Positions 8,095 through 17,577 are shown, counted from the stretch's first letter. The stretch: 64,000 nt of DNA from Flavobacterium sp. 83 (GCF_000744835.1 NZ_JQMS01000001.1:1674001-1738000); one strand, 5' to 3'. Numbers and translations are program-made. The notes: generated from the sequence alone by a model not told the origin.

Positions 8095-10488
8095 TTAAAA
8101 TTTATTTTTTACCACATTGTAATCAATAAAGTACCGAAGGCTAATTGAAAAAATATTAGTCAGGTTACTATCGAAAACATTTTTGAAATTAGTAGACAAA
8201 TCTTTTTGAACATTTCTAGTGCTTTCCAGGGCGTAATTTCGGTATAAAATGGAGATTTCACTACCTGGGGCAAACCACCAGGAATAAGATAAATCAAAAT
8301 TCCATGAATTGAAATTTCTGTTTTTATTTAATGAATAAGTATTGTTTTGGAATAAATAACCATTATCCTGTAAAGTAAGGAATCCATGATTTTGAGAATA
8401 TGACCAGTAATAACGCGCCGTTAAGTTTAGTGTCATTTTATTGGTTATGGCATATTTTCCTGTAAGGTCATTTTGTAATATTTCCCTGTTACGCTCCGCA
8501 AAAATAATTCCTGTGTTATCTTGATCAACCCAACCTTTGTCATTTGTTTTTCTAGTATATTGGAAACCATGTGCTAAGGAAAGTTTATCGTTGAATCGAT
8601 ATTTGATGCTACCGTTTAACATGTAAATTGCTCTTTGGTTTTCATCAAATTTAGTTATTGATGTTTCAACTTCATAAGTAAATGGTTTGTTTTGATCACT
8701 AACAAAAGCGCCATATACGAAAATGCTTTTAGGTATATAAACATATCTTCCTACTTCTCGAGGTTCATAAAAATCATATCTATCTAGTGGATTTATTCTT
8801 AAAAAGAATTCAAAATAATTATTTTTTAAGGTTGTTGCTTTTATTTGGGTAATAGAATAGGCTTCCTGTGTTTTTCCTGATGTATTTTGGTTTTCTAAAC
8901 TTATTTCTTGATATATTTTAAATGAGTTGAATTTATTTGTTGGATTTAATATTCTATAGCTCCCATTTGCGGTAACACTATTGTAATTCGTGTAATAAAT
9001 TATTCCAAGATCATTTATATCGTAATCTTTTGATATGTATTTTGCTGAAAGTATATATCTGTATTTTCCACTTGTTTTTGCGAAATTTAATTCTGTTTTA
9101 TATCCATCGTAATCTTCAATTGTATTGATCGAACTGTATTTGAAATCGCCATATAAATTATACGTGTTTGCTTTTGTTTTCAAATCGAATAATGCTGCTG
9201 AAACATTAGCATCTCTAAAGTTACCATAACGAGTTGTATTTGTATTTATAAATGATACCGATGAGTTTTGATTAAAACGTTGGTCTAATACCAGTATGTT
9301 ATAATTAGTTAGAGGTTCTACTACCTCTTTTCTAGTTTCGTTAGTGTCATTATTAACAATGGTGGCGTAAGTTTTTTTTGTGACAGCATTCAAAAAGCCT
9401 ATTCCCAAACCTTTTTCTGTTCTTCCGGATACTTTTACAGCATTTAGTAAGTTGACTGTGCTGGGATAATTTGTTATTTCTTCATTTGCTTCAATTGTAG
9501 GTACTGTGCTTGGAGCTCCGCCAATTCTTCTGGAATAAAACAGACCTCCTTTATTAAATAAATTAGTTCCTTCAGTAAAAAACGGCCTGTTTTCATCCAG
9601 TTTTTGTTCAAAAGGTTCAAGATTTAAAATGGCATTGTCAAATTTAGTCTGTCCAAAATCTGGGACCACGATAGCATCTAAAGTAAAGGAATCATTGATT
9701 CCGTATTTTATATCTAAACCAGCCTTAAAAGTAGTTCCTGAGGCGATATCATTTTTTTGGTAATAACCGGATGAGTAGGGTATGAAAAAAAGTCGAGTAG
9801 GAGGTTTTATATTTTCAATTCCATCAAGAATCCCTGCTTGCGGAATTATAGCGCCAATTTTTGTGTCAACATGATTCCAAGTATATTTTTGATTGTCACG
9901 TTTTATTTCTCGCGTAAAATTCAAACCCCAAGTTTGTTTTCCAGTATTTGTGAATCGTAAAGCTGCATAGGGAATTTTCATTTCAACGACCCAACCAAAG
10001 TCGGTTAATGTTACTTCGCTATCCCAAATGGCGTCCCATGTAAAATCTTCGCTCTCTTCGGTTGCTAAACAATCTGCTTGAACACCTGCTGAACTCACAA
10101 AAAAGCGAAAATCTTGTTGTCCATCATTGAAACCATTGATATAAACAGAAAAATTATCGGAAACTCCAAAAACATCACGGTTTGTGATTTCTTTTTTTAT
10201 TTTAGTAGGATCATCATCATATAATGTTGCAGCAATATAAATGGCGTCATTATCATATAGTATTCGGACTTCCGTTTTCTTAGTATTGTTTATTGGTTTT
10301 CCATTATCAGGTTCAAACATTACAAAATCAGTAGCTACGGAGCTTTTTTCCCAAATTGTTTCGTTAATTTTTCCGTCAATGGAAATGTGTTCTGTAGTAG
10401 ATTTTGCTAAAAGCACCTTTTTTTGGCTATAGATATTAAAACTATAGAATATTAAAAAAATTAGTACTGTAGACTGAAATTTGAGCAT
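8095..10488 (-). CDS. DUF5916 outer-membrane-type protein with N-terminal CBM9-like domain (copy 2)
   Basis: 797 aa paralogue of the 5475-7892 product, collinear over its whole length. Shared segments include FVMFEPDNGKPI / FIMFEPDNGKPI, FGWVVEM, PYAALRF, NENRPFFTEGT-like DENRPFFTEGT, the RRIGG region and the C-terminal FIDYN..KNKF. Signal peptide at about 1-21 (ends YSQ). Same layout: CBM9-like domain, then a predicted beta-barrel. It has its own promoter (10509-10516) and terminator (8034-8071), so the two copies are probably expressed separately. Function unknown; surface or outer membrane location is inferred from architecture. Confidence 0.85.
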   Translation of the reverse strand: MLKFQSTVLIFLIFYSFNIYSQKKVLLAKSTTEHISIDGKINETIWEKSSVATDFVMFEPDNGKPINNTKKTEVRILYDNDAIYIAATLYDDDPTKIKKEITNRDVFGVSDNFSVYINGFNDGQQDFRFFVSSAGVQADCLATEESEDFTWDAIWDSEVTLTDFGWVVEMKIPYAALRFTNTGKQTWGLNFTREIKRDNQKYTWNHVDTKIGAIIPQAGILDGIENIKPPTRLFFIPYSSGYYQKNDIASGTTFKAGLDIKYGINDSFTLDAIVVPDFGQTKFDNAILNLEPFEQKLDENRPFFTEGTNLFNKGGLFYSRRIGGAPSTVPTIEANEEITNYPSTVNLLNAVKVSGRTEKGLGIGFLNAVTKKTYATIVNNDTNETRKEVVEPLTNYNILVLDQRFNQNSSVSFINTNTTRYGNFRDANVSAALFDLKTKANTYNLYGDFKYSSINTIEDYDGYKTELNFAKTSGKYRYILSAKYISKDYDINDLGIIYYTNYNSVTANGSYRILNPTNKFNSFKIYQEISLENQNTSGKTQEAYSITQIKATTLKNNYFEFFLRINPLDRYDFYEPREVGRYVYIPKSIFVYGAFVSDQNKPFTYEVETSITKFDENQRAIYMLNGSIKYRFNDKLSLAHGFQYTRKTNDKGWVDQDNTGIIFAERNREILQNDLTGKYAITNKMTLNLTARYYWSYSQNHGFLTLQDNGYLFQNNTYSLNKNRNFNSWNFDLSYSWWFAPGSEISILYRNYALESTRNVQKDLSTNFKNVFDSNLTNIFSISLRYFIDYNVVKNKF

Positions 10489-10508
10489 AAATTAGGAATG
10501 TGTTAAAA

Positions 10509-10516
10509 CAAAAATA
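10509..10516 (-). promoter_or_regulatory. TAnnTTTG promoter element for DUF5916 copy 2
   Basis: TATTTTTG on the minus strand, 20 bases upstream of the ATG. Confidence 0.5.
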
Positions 10517-10633
10517 ACAAAATTAACGTATAAAGTGATTTTTTTGCAGTTTTTTACTCAATATTTTAATCAGTTAATTCGTTAGTATGGTTTAAAGTTT
10601 TGTTAATTGCTTTTTAATTCTTGTTTTTTGGAG

Positions 10634-10641
10634 TACGTTTG
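10634..10641 (+). promoter_or_regulatory. TAnnTTTG promoter for the 240-aa L,D-transpeptidase-like gene
   Basis: TACGTTTG, 35 bases before the ATG at 10677, with a TTG at 10607-10609 near the expected -33 position. Confidence 0.65.
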
Positions 10642-10676
10642 CAATCCCGAATTAATTTATAACTTAAAGAAAATCA

Positions 10677-11399
10677 ATGATTTATAAGATATTTCCTGCC
10701 GTTTTGTTTATGCTGGTTTCATTCACTTCGAGCAAAACAAGTTTTTCTGAACCAAAGAGTAATAAATCAGTAGTTTATGCCAAAACGGTAAACTCTAGTG
10801 TAGAAGCTACTATTGAAAAGGCATATAATAATTTGCATTCCAACGAATTTGCCTTACCTAAATTAGAAGGTTTTTCAGAAGCTTTAAAAGGATATTATTT
10901 GTTGAAAGAAAAAGGATTGATCAAGAAAGATATTTTAACCTTAGTTGATTTTAGTCTGTCATCCAATACAAAAAGACTTTGGGTTATTAACTTGACAACA
11001 GGTGACATCTTGTTTAATACGCTTGTTGCACATGGAAGAAATACTGGCGATGAATTTGCGTCTACTTTTTCAAATTCAGCCGAATCCTATAAAAGCAGTT
11101 TAGGATTTTATGCAACTGGTGAGATTTATAATGGTAAACACGGCATGTCGCTCAAATTAGATGGTTTAGAAAAAGGAGTTAACGACAACGCAAGAGCAAG
11201 AGGTGTCGTTATGCATGCAGCTGAATATGTTTCTAGCTCATTCATAAAAAACAATCATAGATTAGGACGAAGTCAAGGTTGTCCAGCGGTACCTGTAGAA
11301 TTATCTAAAGAAATTATTAGTGCAATAAAAGATAAGTCATGTTTCTTTATTTATCATCCATCAAGAACTTTTAAATTGGCTTCAGAGTTAGTTTCTTAA
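10677..11399 (+). CDS. Murein L,D-transpeptidase catalytic domain family protein
   Basis: 240 aa secreted protein with an N-terminal signal (about 1-19, SFTSSK region). The C-terminal half carries a YkuD-like active site of the compact 'L,D-transpeptidase catalytic domain' family: His180 in GVVMHAAEYVS and Cys202 in RLGRSQGCPAVP. By family it would act on peptidoglycan stem peptides in the periplasm; the exact reaction (cross-linking or trimming) is not determined. Its last 12 bases overlap the end of the convergent L,D-transpeptidase gene at 11388-12977. Confidence 0.85.
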   Translation: MIYKIFPAVLFMLVSFTSSKTSFSEPKSNKSVVYAKTVNSSVEATIEKAYNNLHSNEFALPKLEGFSEALKGYYLLKEKGLIKKDILTLVDFSLSSNTKRLWVINLTTGDILFNTLVAHGRNTGDEFASTFSNSAESYKSSLGFYATGEIYNGKHGMSLKLDGLEKGVNDNARARGVVMHAAEYVSSSFIKNNHRLGRSQGCPAVPVELSKEIISAIKDKSCFFIYHPSRTFKLASELVS

Positions 11400-12977
11400 T
11401 TTCTTGTATAAATCTGTATCAAGATTATAAATATCATCTCTAAAAATCAATTTGTTGTTTTCGCTCCAAGCAGTCCAATACAATAAGTGAAAGGAAACAT
11501 CTTTTTTTATTTTTATAAATTTTGTTTTTTCGTTTTGTAAAATAGTTGTGATTTTTTCGATGTTCCAATTCATGGGATCGTTAAGTAAATATTCTGTCAA
11601 TTCCAGTGGATTGTCAACTCTAACACAACCAGAGCTCAACGAGCGATCAATTTTATCAAAATAATCCCTATGATTCGTGTCGTGTAAATAAACGGAGAAA
11701 CGGTTTGGAAAAATAATTTTAACCATGCCTAATGAATTAAAAGTTCCCGGATTTTGTACATAGCGGTAGTTTTTTGCTTGTGCTAGTTGCCATTCATATG
11801 GATTTACTATTCTTCCATTGCTGTCGTATACTTTAATGTTCGATTTGGCTAAGTAGTTTCTGCTTTTTAAAATTGCCGGAATAACATCTTCTCTCAAAAT
11901 AGTTGGAGGAATCGTCCAAGTTGGATTAAAAACTACCTGCGTTAATTTAGAACTTAGGATTGGTGTTTTTCTTTTTGCTCTTCCTACTATTACTCTGTGT
12001 GTTCTCAAAGTATCGTTATCTTTAACTAATGTCAATTTATAATCAGGAATGTTTATAATTATGTATTCTTTTCCCATTTCTTTTGGATACCATTTCCAGC
12101 GCTCTAGATTAACAATAATTTGATGGATGCGTTGTTCTTTTGAAAAGTTCAATGAAGCAATTGTAGCTTCTCGGATAATCGGGTCAAGAGCTAAGCCATG
12201 AAGAACCTGAAATTTTTTTACAGCAATTGCCATTTCTTTGTCATAAATAGGAGTGAGGCTGTCTTTGGGTTGCAAATCTTTCCAATAAATTAATCTTTTT
12301 TTAATATCAATTATAGACGGATTAGTGTCATTTGGAGAAATGCTTCCAGTAATTTTTAGATTTTTAAAATTATCTGTCGAAAATGTTTTAATTAGTGCAA
12401 GTGCTTTTTTTAATCTTTTGTAAACAATATGATTGGGTTTTAATTGGTCGATTTTATAGGGCAATGAATCGCTGTTTAATAATTGAGTAACTGTTTCGTT
12501 TAAGTTGATATAATTTTCTTTTAACTCCCAATTTTTATAAAGCTTCCTTGGGTTTAATATTCCGTTTGTTAAATGGGAAATGTATTTTTCAAGACTTGAA
12601 GTTAGTAAAACATCGTATTTTGCTAAATCTATTGTATCTAGAGTAGCTGATTTTTTTTCAAAATCAAGTAGTTTTTTTATTTTGTAATCCTCTGGATTCA
12701 ATCCTTCTTCATCAGATTTAAGGAGTTCTGCTAAAATTATTTTTCTATTTTTATCGGATTGCCAAACGGTTTTGTAATTATTCGATTTATAAAAATCAGA
12801 AAGTATTTTGTTGTTGAAATAGGTTACTAAAGTAGTGTCAATTCTAATTGATTTTTCATTAGAACGAACATGAGAATTTGGGGTCTCTTTTTTCAAGATT
12901 ACCTCACTTTTTAGTTCTTCTTTTTTGCAGTTTATGACTGAATATAATGCTAGTATTAGAAATAATTTTTTCATCAC
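11388..12977 (-). CDS. L,D-transpeptidase of the YcbB/LdtD type, probable lipoprotein
   Basis: 529 aa. The N-terminus has a lipoprotein-like signal ending SVINC (Cys17). It follows the YcbB plan: N-terminal scaffold, a peptidoglycan-binding_1-like segment (AIAVKKFQVLHGLALDPII), then the YkuD domain with His432 (YLHDTNHRDYF) and catalytic Cys451 (SLSSGCVRV). By family it forms 3-3 cross-links in peptidoglycan, independent of penicillin-binding proteins. A second, unrelated L,D-transpeptidase-like gene converges on it with a 12-bp overlap. No exact TAnnTTTG was found upstream. Confidence 0.88.
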   Translation of the reverse strand: MMKKLFLILALYSVINCKKEELKSEVILKKETPNSHVRSNEKSIRIDTTLVTYFNNKILSDFYKSNNYKTVWQSDKNRKIILAELLKSDEEGLNPEDYKIKKLLDFEKKSATLDTIDLAKYDVLLTSSLEKYISHLTNGILNPRKLYKNWELKENYINLNETVTQLLNSDSLPYKIDQLKPNHIVYKRLKKALALIKTFSTDNFKNLKITGSISPNDTNPSIIDIKKRLIYWKDLQPKDSLTPIYDKEMAIAVKKFQVLHGLALDPIIREATIASLNFSKEQRIHQIIVNLERWKWYPKEMGKEYIIINIPDYKLTLVKDNDTLRTHRVIVGRAKRKTPILSSKLTQVVFNPTWTIPPTILREDVIPAILKSRNYLAKSNIKVYDSNGRIVNPYEWQLAQAKNYRYVQNPGTFNSLGMVKIIFPNRFSVYLHDTNHRDYFDKIDRSLSSGCVRVDNPLELTEYLLNDPMNWNIEKITTILQNEKTKFIKIKKDVSFHLLYWTAWSENNKLIFRDDIYNLDTDLYKKLRN

Positions 12978-13554
12978 TCGTTGTTTTTAAACATGACAAA
13001 TCGTTCCTTTTTTTATTTATTTGAAAAGACAATCCTCTACCTTGGTTGCTCATCTTTTAAATATCCATTGCATCTTTTCTAAGATTAAATCAAATTAAAT
13101 TGCATTTTGGACTTAACAATATTTCTCAGAACTAAGAATGAGTCTTTGGTTAATTTTTTTTGATTTTGTTTCAAAACTGTCGTTCCTCGAATTTAATACT
13201 GTTTTCTACATCAAATAAATCGGTTTTTGCTTTCAATACGCTATGACTTCAATAAGATTATTCCAGTCTAACCGGTCAAAATGAGTGTTAGTTTGAAAAT
13301 TATCGATGTTTAAATGGCGACTATCTATCAATTTATCTGCTCAAAGTACAGGATGTCGTATCAAAAAAGCCTAGAATGAATAGAAGTGGTTGATGTTTTA
13401 CATTATTTTTTGAACTATTTTTTTTAGCTTTATAAAGGTATAATATTTTCATATTAAATTCTTTATGATTTTTATCGGCTTTAATAAAAAAGATTAAGGC
13501 GAGTAGTTTGTGTTTTTTCAGAAAAAAAACTTGCATTGAAGCAGAATTATTATT
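12978..13554. other. Intergenic region with no supported gene
   Basis: About 580 AT-rich bases between the start of the L,D-transpeptidase gene and the tRNA promoter. The only reading frame of note (complement 13333-13536) has biased composition and no recognisable domain. It must hold the transpeptidase promoter, but no element stands out. Confidence 0.6.
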
Positions 13555-13562
13555 TATATTTG
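13555..13562 (+). promoter_or_regulatory. TAnnTTTG promoter for the tRNA-Gly pair
   Basis: TATATTTG, 13 bases before the first tRNA, with TTG at 13531-13533 at the proper upstream distance. Confidence 0.7.
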
Positions 13563-13575
13563 CACCGTTGTTAAT

Positions 13576-13648
<73 letters not shown>

Positions 13649-13650
13649 CT

Positions 13651-13681
13651 AAAACCTCAAATTTTGGTTTGAGGTTTTTTA
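13651..13681 (+). terminator. Terminator between the two tRNA-Gly genes
   Basis: AACCTCAAA (13653-13661) pairs with TTTGAGGTT (13668-13676), loop of 6, then T-rich tract. Readthrough would be needed for copy 2 unless copy 2 has its own promoter. Confidence 0.75.
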
Positions 13682-13696
13682 TTTAAATTTTGTCAT

Positions 13697-13769
<73 letters not shown>

Positions 13770-13773
13770 CTTT

Positions 13774-13806
13774 AAAGCCGAAACTTAATTGTTTCGGCTT
13801 TTTTAT
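13774..13806 (+). terminator. Terminator after tRNA-Gly copy 2
   Basis: Perfect 11-bp stem AAAGCCGAAAC / GTTTCGGCTTT with a 6-base loop followed by T residues. Confidence 0.85.
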
Positions 13807-13828
13807 TTAATATAAATTCGTTTCTGAA

Positions 13829-14536
13829 TTATTTTATAGCACTCAAATCACTGCCGCTTTCTAATTCTTCTGCCAATTGATTTTGTCTAAAAAGTCTCGC
13901 TGACAAATTCCCTCTTAAGATGGTTTTTTCGCCTTGAACCTCAAGCCAACTTCCTTCTCGTAATCCTAAAACAGGAACAGTATTAAATGCGTGAAATTCT
14001 TTGATTCGAGTTTCTCGTGTTTCGCCCATATGCGTGGATTGCTTATCAGCATCTAAATAATGCGGATTCAAATTAAAAGGAATTAATCCCAAAGTTTGAA
14101 AACTCGGGGGATAAATAATAGGCATGTCATTAGTGGTTTGCATAGTTAGTCCGCATATGTTACTACCAGCACTTGTCCCTAAATATGGAGTTCCTTTTTT
14201 AACAGTATCTGCAAGAACAGTCATGATTTTGTTTTTATACAATTGTGAAACCAGTAAAAAAGTATTACCGCCTCCAGTAAAAATTCCTTCAGCATTTTGA
14301 ACGGCTTGTGCAGCATCTTCAAATTCGTGAATTCCTTTTACAGTTTTGTTTATTTTGGCAAAAGCCAAGGCAATTTTTGAAGTGTATTCCTCATGTGAAA
14401 TCCCTCCAGAACGAGCATAGGGGATAAAAAGTATTGTTTTGCAATTTAGAAAATGCAAGCTTAATCTAGGTAGTAAATAGTCTAAATAATCTCCGCCATG
14501 AAGGACAGATGTACTGGCTATAATTATGTTTTTCAT
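13829..14536 (-). CDS. pepE: Dipeptidase E (peptidase family S51)
   Basis: Cytoplasmic serine peptidase that in characterised members cleaves dipeptides with N-terminal aspartate. 235 aa, close to the family length of about 230. The nucleophile Ser122 sits in YLGTSAGSNICG; Asp137 (TNDMPIIYPP) and His159 (LNPHYLDAD) fall at the spacing of the Salmonella PepE triad. The glycine-rich GIFTGGGNTFLL segment is also typical. Stands alone, tail-to-tail with the tRNA-Gly pair. Confidence 0.93.
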   Translation of the reverse strand: MKNIIIASTSVLHGGDYLDYLLPRLSLHFLNCKTILFIPYARSGGISHEEYTSKIALAFAKINKTVKGIHEFEDAAQAVQNAEGIFTGGGNTFLLVSQLYKNKIMTVLADTVKKGTPYLGTSAGSNICGLTMQTTNDMPIIYPPSFQTLGLIPFNLNPHYLDADKQSTHMGETRETRIKEFHAFNTVPVLGLREGSWLEVQGEKTILRGNLSARLFRQNQLAEELESGSDLSAIK

Positions 14537-14704
14537 TGTATTTTGTTTTGAAAATAGTACATGTTAAAGATATAAAATTGTGTTTCTAATGGTGTATTTT
14601 ATTGTTTTTAATTAACATATTTTTACCAAGCCATTAGTAATTAATTTAGAAGATAGTAGGATACTTTTACAGCTTACCAGTAATCAAAATTAGACGGTCA
14701 TCTG

Positions 14705-15472
14705 ATGAGTAGAGTTGTATGTATTTTTTTTATTTTAGTAGCTTCTAAAGTTTTTGCCCAAGAACCTGTTCCGGGAAAATTGAAGGGAAAGGTTATTGCT
14801 GATATGTCAGATTTAGAAGGGATTTATATTATAAATTTAAAAACTGAAAAAGCTGCAATTACTGAAAAAGGCGGTTATTTTGCAATTGCTGCTGTTGCAG
14901 GTGATACCTTACTCTTTTCTGCTATGCAGTTCAAAGGTGTTCGGGTGGTTTTAACGCAAAAAACTTTTGAAAACGAATTGCTTTTTGTTAAAATGGAGCC
15001 CATTATGAATCAATTAAAAGAGGTTGTTGTTAGAAGGGGTTTTGATAATATCAATGCCGTTTCTCTTGGGATAATTCCAAAAGGACAAAAATCATATACG
15101 GTTGCTGAACGTAAATTATATACCGCCACTGATCTTAATGCATCGGCAAGTTTGTCTGGAATGGCCGGTGGTTCAATTTCTGCAGACCCATTGCTTAACT
15201 TTCTTTCCGGGAGAACACGCATGCTCAAAAAGCAATTGGAAGTAGAGAAGAAAGAGTTTTATTTAAAGCAATTGGAAAATCTATTTGCAGTTGAACATTT
15301 TGTAAATACATTGAAAATTCCTTCTGAATATGTAAAAGGATTTGAGTATTTTGCTGTTGAAAATATTAAATTCACCAAAATTTTGGACACAAAAAATAAA
15401 ACTACAATTGAATTTTTATTGGGTGAATTAGCGAATAAATATAACGAAATAATAGCCAGTGAAAATAAATAA
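14705..15472 (+). CDS. Secreted protein with carboxypeptidase-regulatory-like domain (tandem copy 1)
   Basis: 255 aa with a signal peptide (about 1-18, ends VFAQ). Residues about 24-105 form a CarboxypepD_reg-like/Dcp2-type beta-sandwich (KGKVIADMSDLEGIYIINLK; GDTLLFSAMQFKG). The C-terminal half holds the segment LGIIPKGQKSYTVAERKLYT, nearly repeated in the next gene, and has no known enzyme motif. Its last 14 bases overlap the start of copy 2, so translation is probably coupled. Function unknown; cell-envelope location inferred. Confidence 0.75.
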   Translation: MSRVVCIFFILVASKVFAQEPVPGKLKGKVIADMSDLEGIYIINLKTEKAAITEKGGYFAIAAVAGDTLLFSAMQFKGVRVVLTQKTFENELLFVKMEPIMNQLKEVVVRRGFDNINAVSLGIIPKGQKSYTVAERKLYTATDLNASASLSGMAGGSISADPLLNFLSGRTRMLKKQLEVEKKEFYLKQLENLFAVEHFVNTLKIPSEYVKGFEYFAVENIKFTKILDTKNKTTIEFLLGELANKYNEIIASENK

Positions 15473-16187
15473 TACCTTGCTGTTTTTTTTATTTTTCATC
15501 ACTATTGTTACTTTTGGACAAACAACTATTGAAAAAGAAATTAAAGGAAAAATTAGTGCTGATACAATTGCAGTTGAAGGCATAAATATCGTCAATTCGA
15601 CAACTGAAAAAGCAACCACAACAGATAAGAATGGCTCTTTTTTACTATTTGTAAAAGAAGGGGATATTTTAGTTTTTTCTGCTGTAAATCTTGTAACTTT
15701 ACATAAGAGAATAAGTAGGCAGGATTTAATACAGGATATCCTTAAGATTCAAATGACACCTAAAAGCATTGAACTTAAAGAAGTTATTGTTAATGAGAAT
15801 CCTCAAATTACGGCTGAGAATTTAGGGATTATCCCTTACGGACAAAAAAAATATACTCCAGCAGAACGTAAATTATATACTGCAACTTCAGGAGGTGGGA
15901 TTGACGGTTTGCTAAACACAATTTCAGGTCGTAAGACGATGCTTAAAAAAGAGATAGCAGTGGAAGGAAAAGAACAGTCTTTAAACCGAATTGCACCCAT
16001 TTTTGAAGATAAATATTATACAGAAACCTTGAAAATTCCAACTGATTATATCAAAGGATTTCAATATTATTGCGTTGAAGATGCTGATTTTGCTGCTGCA
16101 TTGAAATCTAAAAACAAAACATTAATTATGTTTCTGATTGTTGGATTGGCTGAAAATTATACTAAAATAATTACAAATGAAAAATAA
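15459..16187 (+). CDS. Secreted protein with carboxypeptidase-regulatory-like domain (tandem copy 2)
   Basis: 242 aa, starting at a GTG (15459-15461) inside the end of copy 1; the next residues form a clear signal peptide ending TFGQ. Same plan as copy 1: beta-sandwich with GKISADTIAVEGINIVNS, the LGIIPYGQKKYTPAERKLYT motif, then a C-terminal half ending LAENYTKII, which matches the LANKYNEII end of copy 1. Overlaps copy 3 by 11 bases. A paralogue by tandem duplication; function unknown. Confidence 0.75.
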   Translation: MKINNTLLFFLFFITIVTFGQTTIEKEIKGKISADTIAVEGINIVNSTTEKATTTDKNGSFLLFVKEGDILVFSAVNLVTLHKRISRQDLIQDILKIQMTPKSIELKEVIVNENPQITAENLGIIPYGQKKYTPAERKLYTATSGGGIDGLLNTISGRKTMLKKEIAVEGKEQSLNRIAPIFEDKYYTETLKIPTDYIKGFQYYCVEDADFAAALKSKNKTLIMFLIVGLAENYTKIITNEK

Positions 16188-16929
16188 AATCACATTACTG
16201 GTTTTGTGTTTATGTTGTCAATTTTGTTTTAGTCAATTGACTAGAAAAACGGTGTATGGTCAAGTCGTAAATGATTCAATCAAGCTTGAGAATGGTATTG
16301 TTTTTAATGTTAATGCTAAGACAGGAACGGTTATAAACCAAAAAGGATTTTTTAGCATTTTGGCAAAAGCAAAAGATACCTTAGTTTTTTCGGGTTTAGC
16401 TTTTAAATCCAGGAGAATGGTGCTTACTGAAAAAGATATGTCAACTCCGTTGTTAAGAGTAAAACTGATTGCTTTTGTCAACCAATTGCCAGAAGTAGTA
16501 GTTTCAGGAAATAAAAATTTAAATCCGATTACTGAAAACTCACAGAAGTATGTCGATAAACAGTATTTTGATGATACAAAGTCATCTCCAAAAAATAGAA
16601 CGATGCCGCCCGATGGAAGTATTGAAAACGGAGTAAACTTTGTTCGAATTTATAAAGATGTCTTTAAAGTTTTGAGAAAAAATAATCCTGAGAAAACGGA
16701 TTTTACTACCGATAAAGGTTTTACAGAACTCACAATGAATAAAGTTGGTTATTCCTTCTTTACTGAAACTTTGAAACTGAAGGATGACGAAATAGGTCTT
16801 TTTCTTATTTTTTGTGAAAATGACGCCAAATCAAAGGCATTTATGAAATCTAATAATGAATTTCAATTCATGGATTTCTTGGTTACAAAAAATAAAGAGT
16901 TTAAAAGAATTACTACTTTTGAAAAATGA
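16177..16929 (+). CDS. Secreted protein with carboxypeptidase-regulatory-like domain (tandem copy 3, divergent)
   Basis: 250 aa, ATG at 16177 within the end of copy 2. Signal peptide ends FCFSQ. The N-terminal half keeps the regulatory-like fold (VYGQVVNDSIKLENGIVFNV; KDTLVFSGLAFKSRRMVL). The second half differs from copies 1 and 2: it lacks the GII..GQK.YT..ERKLYT motif and carries a Pro/Gly-containing linker (NRTMPPDGSIENG). It retains the SFFTETLKL segment near the end. The most divergent of the three coupled genes. Function unknown. Confidence 0.72.
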   Translation: MKNKITLLVLCLCCQFCFSQLTRKTVYGQVVNDSIKLENGIVFNVNAKTGTVINQKGFFSILAKAKDTLVFSGLAFKSRRMVLTEKDMSTPLLRVKLIAFVNQLPEVVVSGNKNLNPITENSQKYVDKQYFDDTKSSPKNRTMPPDGSIENGVNFVRIYKDVFKVLRKNNPEKTDFTTDKGFTELTMNKVGYSFFTETLKLKDDEIGLFLIFCENDAKSKAFMKSNNEFQFMDFLVTKNKEFKRITTFEK

Positions 16930-17009
16930 AATCGCCATGATTCTAAAACCTAAATAAGATTGAAGAAAGGCAACACTATATTTCGATAAAAAAACAATAG
17001 AATCTTCGT

Positions 17010-17513
17010 ATGAAAAAAACAATCCTATATACTTTTATTGGAGTTTTATTCCTAGGCTTAACGGCTTTTAGTGTTCATAAATTTTACATGGCGGTTTATC
17101 AGGTAAATTATGCTCCTGAAAAAAAAATGCTCCAAATTACATCCCGTATTTTTGTTGATGATTTGAATAAAGCTTTAGAAAAGAAGTATAATAAAAAAAT
17201 GTACTTGGGATCCGAGAAAGAATCTCCTGAAGGGATTATTTTGCTTAAGAAGTATTTTTCAGAAAATTTTTTTATAAAAGTAAATGGACAATTAAAAACA
17301 ATCAATTTTCTAAGTAAAGAATTGGAAGGCGATGTGCTTGTATGTTATTGTAGCATAAAAGAAATTAGAAAGATTAATACTATTGAAATTGGGAACACAA
17401 TTTTGATCGATTGGAATTCGGAACAGCAAAATATAACCCATATTACAGTGTTGGGGGAGAAAAATAGTATCCTTTTTACTGATTCTAATAAAACCGGAAT
17501 GTTAAAATATTGA
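17010..17513 (+). CDS. DUF6702-family protein
   Basis: 167 aa with one N-terminal hydrophobic segment (about 4-22) that may be a signal or anchor. The start of the mature part, FYMAVYQVNYAPEKKMLQIT, and the IFVDDLNKALEK segment match what I recall of DUF6702 proteins of Flavobacteria. It lies 64 bases upstream of the M1 peptidase gene on the same strand and may be co-transcribed with it. Biochemical role unknown. Confidence 0.7.
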   Translation: MKKTILYTFIGVLFLGLTAFSVHKFYMAVYQVNYAPEKKMLQITSRIFVDDLNKALEKKYNKKMYLGSEKESPEGIILLKKYFSENFFIKVNGQLKTINFLSKELEGDVLVCYCSIKEIRKINTIEIGNTILIDWNSEQQNITHITVLGEKNSILFTDSNKTGMLKY

Positions 17514-17577
17514 TATAATGCGAGAAATTTGTTAAAAATTATTATTTTCACGCCCTCAAATAATTTGCATTCTACAC

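Noticed and set aside
13333..13536. 67-aa frame on the minus strand
   Set aside because: Low-complexity Lys/Phe/Leu content, no domain, and no promoter or start context; likely chance in AT-rich DNA.
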